Assembly (NCBI GenBank): GCA_002346535.1 | Contig: DDZZ01000007.1 | Span: 1-41,666 of the forward strand | Reading direction: 5' to 3' | Source: Opitutales bacterium UBA2995 | GTDB lineage: Bacteria > Verrucomicrobiota > Verrucomicrobiia > Opitutales > UBA2995 | Length of the DNA: 41,666 nt | Shown here: one piece after another, positions 34,782-41,666 of the stretch | Layout of the letters: the number at the start of each line of letters is the position of its first letter | Position numbering within the stretch: position 1 is the first letter of the stretch | The notes under the pieces: model-generated | Database searches by the model: none | The model's input: only the letters and a program-made list of their open reading frames with translations | What the model was told of the DNA's origin: nothing | Made by a program: the position numbers and the translations under genes

Positions 34782-35579
34782 CTAGTAATTTCTAATTTTC
34801 CAATCAGTTAGGCAATTTTCAATGTGGGAAATGACCGCTTCTTGTTGAGCTTTGCCATTTCCTTCAATCCTGAGGCGTTCTCCAAACTTAAGCTTGATAG
34901 GGTTATTTGGGTCGATCTTTCCAAAATCTTTTATTAGCATTCCGTTGCCCCAGCAATCGGTCTTCAAAGCGAGCGGAATAACCGGCACATCTGCCCGTTT
35001 AGCTAATTTTATTCCTATAGAATTGAATTGGGATCTGTCGAATTCGGTCATTCGGGTGGTTTGAGGAAACACTGCAATCGAATAGCCGGATTGGATTCGT
35101 TCCGATCCGCCCTTGAGGACCGTCATGAAATCTTGCTTTGGATTTTCTCTACCAACAACAATCGGATTCCTAGACATCATGACATGTTTGAATACTGGGT
35201 AGTTAACTAAGGCCTCTTTAACAATAAAGGTTACCTTCTTAAATGGGCAAATAAGGTAGGGGAGAACAAAAGTTTCCAAAGTGCTCATGTGGTTTCCAAT
35301 AATTATGCATGGACCGTCTGTTTGGATTACATTTTCAAGGCCTTCAACCGAAGCTGTTGCGCCAACACTTTCTAATGACTGCAAAGTATCGTAGCTGCTG
35401 AGACACCAGCTTGGATCATCGAATTTACCTCGTTTTGCTAACCTGGAGGATCGGAAAACAATCCCCAGCATTTTCCTATAAAAAACGAAAGAAGGAAAAG
35501 ACTTGGAAAACCAGCCGGCTTCGTAAGCTTTAGAAGTGTAGCTGTTTTGAATTACTGGGAAATCCAGCTCGAATCGCAT
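34782..35579 (-). CDS. PlsC-family acyltransferase with variant active-site motifs
   Basis: PlsC-type enzymes acylate lysophosphatidate or related lipids at the membrane. The 265 aa protein has the fold and order of motifs: GNHMST with LE at 96-102 (block I), SRNPIVVGREN near 136-146 (block II), FPQTTRMTEF at 171-180 (block III), and VPVIPLALK (block IV). Two details depart from the standard. The H-x4-D catalytic pair reads H97-x4-E102, and the glycerophosphate-binding FPEGTR reads FPQTTR. Such changes occur in relatives acting on unusual acceptors, so the substrate may not be lysophosphatidate; this is inference. It is 78 bp upstream of the coiled-coil protein gene in the same direction and divergent from the oppA pseudogene. 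Confidence 0.85.
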   Translation of the reverse strand: MRFELDFPVIQNSYTSKAYEAGWFSKSFPSFVFYRKMLGIVFRSSRLAKRGKFDDPSWCLSSYDTLQSLESVGATASVEGLENVIQTDGPCIIIGNHMSTLETFVLPYLICPFKKVTFIVKEALVNYPVFKHVMMSRNPIVVGRENPKQDFMTVLKGGSERIQSGYSIAVFPQTTRMTEFDRSQFNSIGIKLAKRADVPVIPLALKTDCWGNGMLIKDFGKIDPNNPIKLKFGERLRIEGNGKAQQEAVISHIENCLTDWKIRNY

Positions 35580-35620
35580 AAGCAGTTAGTGGTAGGATTG
35601 TTTGAATATTTGGTCTCTTC

Positions 35621-36484
35621 ATGTTTCCAATCAACAGGAAAAGTTTACTTCTCCATTTGGACATTTTTTACTCTATTTCATTTTAGAGGGATTTCAGAAA
35701 AGGAATCTGTCACGAATGCAGGAAAGTTAGAGTCTACCTTTTTTCTCAAGATTGGAAATAGTCGAGAACCCACCAACGTGGATCCGCATTTCGCCTCGGC
35801 CTAGGCTGCCTTACGAGTCGTGGATGTAACGTTTCTAGGATTGCTTGCTAGTTGAGCATCCACAAACGAAACTTGGAGTTGTCGCTGGAAATTGGTCCGT
35901 TTCAGGAGCCGATGTTTCCTACGAATTCGTGCTCAGAAATACTGCGCGATGGTCGGATGGTTCCTTGGTGTCTATGCCAGATTTTTTGAATGGTGCAAGA
36001 CGGATGCTCGATCCTGAAATCGGTTCAGACAGGGATAGAAACTTTTTGTATCCGATATGTATCCGATATGTATCCGATAAAAAATGTAGAAAGGGTTCTT
36101 TGGGCAAACATTTCTGATTTTGAATTGGTAGGCATTCTTAAGTGATCTGGATATGTGAAATTATGATATCGCCCGGTATCGTTATATGTCCTTTTACGTC
36201 GAACCTCAACCAATACTTTCAGCACTTTAGTTCTTGGAGATGCAAAATTTTCAGGCTGGGAGAGCGAGGAGCATTCCCGGTTTCTTGGTCACTCGAACGG
36301 GAATCTGATACTAATTTTCGAAACAACTTAATTTAGGAAGCAGAGGTAATCTTTTTGAGATTACTCCTACATACTGATCTTTTTCTTTAATGCAGTCTAT
36401 CTAATAAATCCATCGCTTAAAGGTTGGGAAGCGGATTTGATGGACCGTGACAGTTTAAAGTACCTCAAGATCGAGCAAAAGTAA
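35621..36484 (+). pseudogene. Decayed oligopeptide-binding protein gene (OppA / SBP family 5)
   Basis: Fragments in changing frames follow the order of an OppA protein. An ATG at 35621 starts a signal-like stretch that soon meets a TAG. From 35739 comes FFLKIGNSREPTNVDPHFAS (the N-terminal EP-x-x-x-DP motif), then a TAG. From 35857 follow KLGVVAGNWSVSGADVS, YEFVLRNTARWSDGSLV and FLNGARRMLDPEIGS. Around 36090-36140 is ANISDFELVGILK, then YDIARYRYMSFYVEPQ, FSGWESEEHSRFLG, and the C-terminal LINPSLKGWEADLMD and LKYLKIEQK ending in TAA at 36482-36484. An intact OppA is about 530 aa; the remnant spans under 290 codons, so large internal parts are also lost. The family is widely used for peptide import; no dpp/opp permease genes are next to it. 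Confidence 0.72.
36048..36079 (+). repeat. Three tandem copies of an 11-bp unit inside the oppA pseudogene
   Basis: GTATCCGATAT occurs at 36048-36058 and 36059-36069, with a third copy at 36070-36079 lacking only the last base match. Extra copies of an 11-bp unit shift the reading frame, so slippage here may have been one of the disabling events. Confidence 0.8.
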
Positions 36485-36509
36485 TGTTACAGCTTTTAAA
36501 ACTATCATT

Positions 36510-36538
36510 TTGACGTAAAAATAGAATTCATATGCAAT
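36510..36538 (+). promoter_or_regulatory. Candidate sigma-70 promoter overlapping a palindrome
   Basis: TTGACG (36510-36515) is followed after exactly 17 nt by TGCAAT (36533-36538). The -35 matches five of six consensus bases and the -10 four of six. The -10 is one arm of the inverted repeat at 36532-36548, an arrangement seen with repressed promoters. Transcription would start near 36545 and run to the strong terminator at 36641-36684. Confidence 0.35.
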
Positions 36539-36548
36539 AAAATTGCAT
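36532..36548. promoter_or_regulatory. Perfect palindrome ATGCAAT-AAA-ATTGCAT, candidate operator
   Basis: A 7-bp perfect inverted repeat with a 3-nt spacer. Two more TGCAA copies follow at about 36555 and 36563 (ATGCAAA and GTGCAAT), making a small cluster of related sites within 40 bp. This looks like a protein-binding site. No regulator gene is adjacent. Confidence 0.45.
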
Positions 36549-36684
36549 TATTCATGCAAAGGTGCAATATGGTGATTAATTTTTGATTTTTCCGTTATAT
36601 TTTGTTTTCCCGAACCAAGCTTACTGCATGGTTCAGAGGCGGCGGGTGAGGAATCATGAGGGGGTTCTCGCCCGCCTTTTTCTT
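36545..36684 (+). ncRNA. Possible small RNA of about 140 nt
   Basis: Between the candidate promoter and a strong terminator there is no convincing coding frame; a short frame from ATG at 36554 ends after 10 codons. The predicted transcript contains a hairpin GAACCA/TGGTTC (36612-36617 with 36629-36634, 11-nt loop) directly before the terminator stem. It does not resemble SRP RNA, tmRNA or 6S RNA as far as I can see. The alternative is that this is simply the 3' untranslated part of the dead oppA gene. Confidence 0.22.
36641..36684 (+). terminator. Strong intrinsic terminator
   Basis: GGCGGGTGAG (36641-36650) pairs with CTCGCCCGCC (36667-36676): ten pairs with one G-T, a 16-nt loop, then TTTTTCTT. 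It is the most GC-rich stem in the surrounding AT-rich DNA, and points away from the dead oppA gene on the plus strand. Confidence 0.8.
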
Positions 36685-36871
36685 GTACGCGTTTCTGGTT
36701 GTGGTAGGATCATTGATTCCAATCCTTCTCAATCAACTTTTCCACTAGGTATCGGAGGCGATTTCTTTAACTAGAAGATTTGATTTCGCTCAGTTTTGGC
36801 CCGGCGAATCGACTCGGTCTGAAATTTTTCCGCCAGCGGAAGTGATTCCATAAAAAAGATCGAAATCCTAT
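36685..36871. other. Spacer between terminator and rph with nothing recognised
   Basis: Together with 36485-36684 this makes a 387-bp stretch without a gene. In this part I see only a short TTCCG/CGGAA hairpin near 36827-36842 that could be part of an end signal for rph on the minus strand, without a proper T-run. Confidence 0.4.
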
Positions 36872-37624
36872 TCAGTTAAGTACTTTTTCCTGGAGACTCG
36901 ATAGGTCCTTACATCCAGATTTAGCTAATTCAATCAAGTTTTGAAGCTGAGCTTCACTAAATACCGCTTCTTCTCCCGTTCCTTGAATTTCTACGAAGTT
37001 TCCTTTTCCGGTCATGACGACATTGAAATCTACAGAAGCATCGCGGTCTTCCGGATAATTCAGGTCTAGAATTTCAACCTCCTTGTATATGCCGACGGAG
37101 ATCGCTGAAATGGAATCAGTGAAGGGATCATCCTCCAATTCACCGACTTCAAGAAGTCGATTCACCGCTAGTTTGCATGCAACGTAAGCACCCGTAATTG
37201 AAGCTGTCCTGGTACCTCCATCTGCCTGTAAAACATCGCAGTCTACCCAAAGCGTTCTTTCTGTAAGTTTTTGCAGATCGAGAACAGCACGCATGGATCT
37301 TCCTATCAGTCTCTGAATTTCAATGGTTCGCCCGTCCTGTTTTCCTCGAGACGCGTCCCGGGTCTTACGTTCGAGTGTGGAGTAGGGTAGCATGGAATAT
37401 TCTGCCGTAGACCAACCTCCGGAAATGCCTTGGGCCTTCATCCAACGAGGAACTTTTTTTTCTATGGTGGCAGCGCAAATTACTTTCGTGTTACCAAATG
37501 AACAAAGCACTGAGCCAGTTGCATGCTGTGCGAAATCTTTGACAAATGATACTTCTCTTGCTTCAGCCGGCTGTCGATCATCAGGTCTTGAAAAGGGATC
37601 GTGATTTTCCATAGTCAAATTCAT
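36872..37624 (-). CDS. rph: Ribonuclease PH
   Basis: RNase PH trims the 3' ends of tRNA precursors with phosphate as attacking group. The 250 aa protein shows the family blocks: GSVLCSFGNTKVICAATIEK, the phosphate-binding TRDASRGKQDGRTIEIQRLIGRS read in two parts (TRDAS then GRTIEIQRLIGRS), WVDCDVLQADGGTRTASITGA with the catalytic acidic residues, and DFNVVMTGKGNFVEIQGTGE. The ATG at 37624 is used; an ATG four codons later (37612) is as likely and gives the shorter lead before SRPDDRQ. It follows ispG after 29 bp and ends the minus-strand run dxr-rseP-ispG-rph. Confidence 0.96.
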   Translation of the reverse strand: MNLTMENHDPFSRPDDRQPAEAREVSFVKDFAQHATGSVLCSFGNTKVICAATIEKKVPRWMKAQGISGGWSTAEYSMLPYSTLERKTRDASRGKQDGRTIEIQRLIGRSMRAVLDLQKLTERTLWVDCDVLQADGGTRTASITGAYVACKLAVNRLLEVGELEDDPFTDSISAISVGIYKEVEILDLNYPEDRDASVDFNVVMTGKGNFVEIQGTGEEAVFSEAQLQNLIELAKSGCKDLSSLQEKVLN

Positions 37625-37653
37625 GAAGGTGCATTTTTCGAATGCGAGGAAAT

Positions 37654-39723
37654 TTAACTTTCCTGCTGAACTTTTTCAGGTGGCTCGATCCATTTTCCTT
37701 CCTGGCGAATGAGGTCGATCAACCGGGATACTGCATCTGCTTCAGGTACATGGTGCTCCACGCAATCCTTTCCGATATATAAATTCACCTTTCCGGGAGC
37801 GCCTCCTACATAACCAAAGTCTGCATCAGCCATTTCTCCGGGACCGTTCACTATGCATCCCATTACGGCGACTTTTACTCCTTTCAAATGTTGGGTATTC
37901 TGGCGAATCATTTGCGTCGTGGATTGCAAATCAAAAAGAGTCCGTCCGCAACTGGGGCATGCAACATACTCCGTTTTTGAAATGCGTGCTCCTGCACCCT
38001 GCAATACGTTGTAAGCTAGCTGGAGTGACTTATTGGGATCGGCAATTCTTTCAATACTAAGGACGTCTCCAATTCCGTCTGCCAGTAAAGAACCTGCCAA
38101 AATCGAGGCTTCGAGTAAGTCGTTTAAAAATCCTGTATCTTGGCTAATGTATGACTCTGGCCTACTTCTGATCCAAATTGGAGGTTTCCATCCGAGCGCC
38201 TCCAAAGTAGCGACCAGAAGTCGATATTCACCTATGAGGTGTGTATCGGTAAGAGAATCAGTTTGTGGAAACACTATCGTATTTTTTAATCCCGTCTTCA
38301 ATAGTATTTGGGTATTGGCGGCCAAACTTTTGGCCGATATGCCAAGGGCCATAGTCCTTTTGTTGCTTGAGCTCCAGTTTGCCCATTTTTCAAACTCTTC
38401 CTTTTCCAGCTTATCCCAACTGATAATCGGTATAAAATCCGCACCGGAGCTATTAAGCTGGGCCACCCAATCTCCAAAATGGTGCTCATTTATTTCTAAA
38501 AACAAAGTAGTTGGTGGTTTTTGATTCGCTCCAAGCTTTTCAATTAACTCATCCATATCGGAATTGGATGCCAGGCTTAGTATCCAACCTTCAAGGGGTG
38601 TATCCGTATTTTGGTGACTGTTGGAGAATGATTTTAATAGATCCATTGATTCCACCGGGTTAATTTCGGTCGGTGGCTTAATCAGGGTTCTTGGAAGTGC
38701 CTGGTAAGAAACGGTTCCCGTTGTAGGAATCTCAATTGATTCCGTTATGCGTTTTCTAAACTCATAAGGATTAATTGACTCTTTTGTCTCTGGCTCTTGG
38801 CCGCCATTTCTTTTCCAAAGCTTTGCCGTTTTATCCACCAACGCTCTTGCAACTGGGATTTCGTAAACGGGATCTTCTGTGAGAGAGACTCGGATGGTAT
38901 CTCCCAAACCATCTGCAAGCAGGCTTCCTATACCAATCGTACTCTTTATACGTCCATCTTCTCCGTCCCCTGCTTCGGTAACACCCAGGTGGAGAGGATA
39001 GTGCATGTTTTCCTCCTCCATTTTTGCAACCACCAATCTATAGGCCTGAATCATCACCTTAGGATTGCTCGCTTTCATCGAAAGGACCATATCCTTATAA
39101 CCGTTGTGTTCAGCGATCCTTATGAACTCGAGCGCCGATTCGACCATTCCCCAAGGCGAATCTCCATACCGGTTCATGATCCGGTCTGAGAGCGAGCCAT
39201 GATTGGTACCGATTCTCATGGATCTTCCCAGTTCCTTGCAGCGCAATACAAGGGGTGTAAAGGATTCGTGTAACTTTTGCAGTTCCGTCTTGTATTCTTC
39301 ATCTGAATATTCCTTGACCTGAAATTTCTTTTTATCCGCGTAATTCCCAGGATTTACCCGGACCTTCTCAACGTGTTCCGCTGCCTCCATAGCGGCCGAC
39401 GGCAGAAAATGGATGTCTGCCACCAGTGGCACGTCGATTTTATCGTCTCGTAGTTGCTTTCGGATATCCTTGAGCGCCTTGGCTGCTTTTAGGTTTGGTG
39501 CTGTTATACGGACAATTTCGCAGCCGGCTTCAACGAGAGCTCTTGTTTGTTTAACGGTCGCCTCAACATTTGTAGTCAATGCCGTAGTCATTGATTGGAT
39601 ACGGATTGGGTTGTCTCCGCCCACTCCTACGTTACCGATATGAACTTCTCTCGTAGGCCTCCTTAGAGTAACAAACCTGGACGCGCAATAGCCTTGCAAT
39701 AGGACTTTATTCAGATTGTTCAA
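37654..39723 (-). CDS. ispG: 4-hydroxy-3-methylbut-2-enyl diphosphate synthase, long (plant/Chlamydia) form
   Basis: IspG (GcpE) reduces methylerythritol cyclodiphosphate to HMBPP using a 4Fe-4S cluster, the sixth MEP step. The 689 aa protein is the large form. A TIM-barrel domain covers about 15-300 (REVHIGNVGVGGDNPIRIQ, KVRVNPGNY, HLGVTEAGDGEDGRIKS). An inserted domain lies at about 350-560. The cluster domain has C589 and C592 in ACPSCGRTLFDLQ, C623 in MGCIVNGPGE and E630 as the fourth ligand. No ATG lies ahead of the conserved GYC-x-x-R start region and a TAG is in frame just upstream, so translation starts at TTG 39723 or TTG 39699. The first overlaps the end of rseP by 17 bp. Neither has a good Shine-Dalgarno. 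Confidence 0.96.
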   Translation of the reverse strand: MNNLNKVLLQGYCASRFVTLRRPTREVHIGNVGVGGDNPIRIQSMTTALTTNVEATVKQTRALVEAGCEIVRITAPNLKAAKALKDIRKQLRDDKIDVPLVADIHFLPSAAMEAAEHVEKVRVNPGNYADKKKFQVKEYSDEEYKTELQKLHESFTPLVLRCKELGRSMRIGTNHGSLSDRIMNRYGDSPWGMVESALEFIRIAEHNGYKDMVLSMKASNPKVMIQAYRLVVAKMEEENMHYPLHLGVTEAGDGEDGRIKSTIGIGSLLADGLGDTIRVSLTEDPVYEIPVARALVDKTAKLWKRNGGQEPETKESINPYEFRKRITESIEIPTTGTVSYQALPRTLIKPPTEINPVESMDLLKSFSNSHQNTDTPLEGWILSLASNSDMDELIEKLGANQKPPTTLFLEINEHHFGDWVAQLNSSGADFIPIISWDKLEKEEFEKWANWSSSNKRTMALGISAKSLAANTQILLKTGLKNTIVFPQTDSLTDTHLIGEYRLLVATLEALGWKPPIWIRSRPESYISQDTGFLNDLLEASILAGSLLADGIGDVLSIERIADPNKSLQLAYNVLQGAGARISKTEYVACPSCGRTLFDLQSTTQMIRQNTQHLKGVKVAVMGCIVNGPGEMADADFGYVGGAPGKVNLYIGKDCVEHHVPEADAVSRLIDLIRQEGKWIEPPEKVQQES

Positions 39724-41149
39724 ATTCTATCAGTCGTGGCTTAAATGAACTTGTATCTTTTTCTTTAACCACGTCTGTAAAGATTCTCCTGCCGTCGAAT
39801 ATCGTTACATAGAGCATTAAAGTTAGTAGAGCTAACACAAATGTGCCCTGTAAACTCATCATGAGGTTTTGAGGCAATTCCTTACCCCGAATTTTCTCAA
39901 TTGTGGCAAATAAAATGTGACCTCCGTCCAAGACCGGAATTGGAAGTAGATTTAGGATTGCCAAATTAATATTTACAATGATCACAACCCAAAGAACCAT
40001 TTTGAAATCCCATTTTGCAGATTGGTAAATGATTCGTCCCATCCCAACTGGACCGCTCATGTTACTAACTTTGATATTCGACTTTGGGTTTATAAGCTTG
40101 CCTAGGGTTTCAACTGTTTCCTCCATCACCGATCCTATCTGTTTTATGGGAGTTTCTTTCAGGTATTTATTTGGATAGGTCCAAGCCACGCCCATTGCGG
40201 GTGTTTCCTTTTCGTTTTCTCTTAAGATCGCAAGCTTCGGAGTTACTTTGGCAATAACTGTTTGCCCATCTCTTAATAATTCAAATTGGATTTCTTTTGT
40301 GGGGTTTTGCTGAATATATTCACTGATTTGTGGGGTGGAACGAATGATTTCTCCATCGATCCTTAACAACTCGTCTCCCGGTTTAATCCCTGCGTGGTCG
40401 GCTGGAAAACCTTCAAATACTCCTCCAATTAGGGGTGGAAGATCTGGAAGTTCTGGACTAATTCCTACGGTTCTAAGTTTCTCAAAGCCCGCAATCACGG
40501 GCAGCACCTCTTTTTCCAAAATCTCTCCATTTCTCTCAATTGTGAAGATAGTTAATGGCACGCCATCCAATGTTCGTTTTGTCCCAAAAATAATTCTTTT
40601 TTGGACACTTTCCCAATCCTTTACGGATTTACCGTCAATTGCCTTTATATTGTCTCCTTTAAGGAGGCCGGCTTCAAAGGCTGGATTAGGAACTTGTTCA
40701 TCATCAGAAATCCGTAAAGTTTCACCAATTATTCCGATAGTCGTAATGTCGTTGTATATTGGAACTGGTCTCCCACCAATTAAAAATAGTAAGGACCCAA
40801 GGACGAGCGTGAAGAGCAAATTGAAGAATGCTCCGGCAACAAGTACGATGACTTTGGATGTCCAGGAGATAGGTAAATTTGCCTCCTCGTCCGCTTTGCC
40901 TTCAACCATCTCCATGTGCCCAAGTTGTGGAAGGGCCACATAACCGCCGATTGGTAGTGCGGCTACAATGTACTCAATTCCATCTCTTTTCCAACCGAAC
41001 AACTTTGGCCCGAATCCAATTGAGAACCGGGTTACTTTTAGTCCTCGCCATCGAGCTGCTAGAAAATGTCCAAGTTCGTGGACAAAAATGGAGGCCCCGA
41101 AAAAGAAGATCACCATGATCAGGGCTTTGAAATTGGTTAGAATTTCCAT
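39707..41149 (-). CDS. rseP: Site-2 intramembrane zinc metalloprotease RseP (two PDZ domains)
   Basis: RseP cuts membrane-spanning anti-sigma factors and leftover signal peptides within the bilayer. The zinc motif HELGH is at 24-28 in the first membrane helix and the third ligand sits in NLLPIPVLDGGH (LDGGH 407-411). Between them lie two periplasmic PDZ-like domains (GLLKGDNIKAIDGKSVKDW and HAGIKPGDELLRIDGEII). The length, 480 aa, is slightly more than E. coli RseP (450 aa). It starts 4 bp after the dxr stop and overlaps ispG, so a protease gene is embedded in an isoprenoid operon; dxr-rseP adjacency is common across bacteria. No rseA-like anti-sigma gene is in the window. Confidence 0.95.
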   Translation of the reverse strand: MEILTNFKALIMVIFFFGASIFVHELGHFLAARWRGLKVTRFSIGFGPKLFGWKRDGIEYIVAALPIGGYVALPQLGHMEMVEGKADEEANLPISWTSKVIVLVAGAFFNLLFTLVLGSLLFLIGGRPVPIYNDITTIGIIGETLRISDDEQVPNPAFEAGLLKGDNIKAIDGKSVKDWESVQKRIIFGTKRTLDGVPLTIFTIERNGEILEKEVLPVIAGFEKLRTVGISPELPDLPPLIGGVFEGFPADHAGIKPGDELLRIDGEIIRSTPQISEYIQQNPTKEIQFELLRDGQTVIAKVTPKLAILRENEKETPAMGVAWTYPNKYLKETPIKQIGSVMEETVETLGKLINPKSNIKVSNMSGPVGMGRIIYQSAKWDFKMVLWVVIIVNINLAILNLLPIPVLDGGHILFATIEKIRGKELPQNLMMSLQGTFVLALLTLMLYVTIFDGRRIFTDVVKEKDTSSFKPRLIEFEQSE

Positions 41150-41153
41150 CGAG

Positions 41154-41666
41154 TTAAGGTTGTCTTATTATTTGGCTGGCAGTTTGCCTGGCATTTGCAT
41201 CGGCTTCAAGGACCTCTTCAAGTGTATCGGGTTCAAAATTATTGCAAGATTCCAGCGTTTTTTCTATGGTTTTTGCAATATCCGGAAACGCGATCTTTTT
41301 GTTCAAAAAGGATTCAACGCTCACCTCGTTGGCGGCGTTGAAGACAGTAGGTCCAGTTCCGCCGATTTTTAGACTATCATAGGCTAGTTGGAGGCACGGG
41401 TAACGCTTGATGTCTGGCGGAAAAAATTCAATTTTCAAACTTTTCTCGAAATTCAAACTCGGTTCAGTTTTTTCAGCCCGCTGAGGATAAAGAAGCGCGT
41501 GCTGGATTGCAAAAGTCATCGAAGGAGGGCTCATTTGTGATAGGATGGATCCATCGGTAAATTCGACCATTGAATGAACGATGCTGGTGGGATGAATCAT
41601 GACGCGTATATTTTCCGGAGGCAGATTGAATAGCCAATGAGCTTCGATGACTTCCAGTCCTTTATT
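41154..41666 (-). CDS. dxr: 1-deoxy-D-xylulose 5-phosphate reductoisomerase, C-terminal part (cut by window edge)
   Basis: Dxr makes MEP from deoxyxylulose phosphate with NADPH, the committing MEP step. Only the last 170 codons are in the window; the frame is open to the right edge and begins NKGLEVIEAHWLFNL there. The following IHPTSIVHSMVEFTDGSIL and QMSPPSMTFAIQHALLYPQR are the family's central conserved segment, and NAANEVSVESFLNKKIAF is the C-terminal helical region. The N-terminal NADPH domain and the metal-binding DSE lie outside the window. The stop is 4 bp before rseP. Confidence 0.93.
   Translation of the reverse strand, partial: NKGLEVIEAHWLFNLPPENIRVMIHPTSIVHSMVEFTDGSILSQMSPPSMTFAIQHALLYPQRAEKTEPSLNFEKSLKIEFFPPDIKRYPCLQLAYDSLKIGGTGPTVFNAANEVSVESFLNKKIAFPDIAKTIEKTLESCNNFEPDTLEEVLEADANARQTASQIIRQP

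Noticed and set aside
1..41666. tRNA, rRNA, CRISPR array, insertion sequence or phage genes
   Set aside because: I looked for T-loop sequences, regularly spaced repeats, transposase or integrase motifs and terminal repeats on both strands and saw none.

Overview
The window looks like a chromosomal segment from a Verrucomicrobiota bacterium, most likely an Opitutae-type marine or aquatic member. This is inferred from gene content, not from a marker gene. The pointers are a TIGR02597-like secreted protein, a secreted protein with a tandem domain typical of that phylum, the long plant/Chlamydia-type IspG, an exported sulfatase, and a coiled-coil membrane protein ending in a domain I associate with verrucomicrobia. 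There is no rRNA, tRNA, CRISPR array, integrase or transposase. Most of the DNA is housekeeping chromosome. I did not find a convincing new defence, mobile or biosynthetic system.

Layout. 1-6.7 kb is an accessory catabolic stretch: an exported sulfatase, a decayed gene, an acyl-CoA dehydrogenase/CoA-ligase pair, a phytanoyl-CoA-dioxygenase-like oxygenase and a frameshifted small membrane protein gene. 6.8-10.5 kb (minus) is pyrF-ispD-ispF-ABC exporter, a tight run. 10.5-13.3 kb (plus) holds ispE and ptsI. 13.5-18.3 kb has a phytoene-desaturase-like flavoprotein, rimO, a decayed secreted-protein gene and a small exported protein. 18.4-20.8 kb (minus) is an overlapping clpX-menG pair, divergent from an HU/IHF-family gene. 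21.2-30.4 kb (plus) is a seven-gene run, hisS-serA-plsY-hom-lysC-thrC-cimA, several genes overlapping. 30.6-33.4 kb has two secreted proteins followed by a good intrinsic terminator. 33.5-35.6 kb (minus) has a coiled-coil membrane protein and a PlsC-like acyltransferase. 35.6-36.9 kb holds an oppA-type pseudogene and a small non-coding locus with a strong terminator. 36.9-41.7 kb (minus) is dxr (cut by the window edge)-rseP-ispG-rph.

How the genes work together. Five of the seven MEP-pathway enzymes are present (dxr, ispD, ispE, ispF, ispG; dxs and ispH are not seen). They supply isoprenoid precursors for the quinone methylated by MenG. The plus-strand biosynthetic run covers serine (first step), the homoserine-to-threonine branch from aspartate, and a citramalate entry into isoleucine. 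These are combined with histidyl-tRNA charging and the first acylation of glycerol-3-phosphate; PlsC elsewhere in the window is of the family that does the second acylation.

Four loci (about 1.55-2.13, 6.34-6.72, 16.61-17.53 and 35.62-36.48 kb) are recognisably broken genes with stops or frameshifts, while all core genes are intact. Many starts lack a recognisable Shine-Dalgarno sequence, and several genes appear to start with TTG or GTG.
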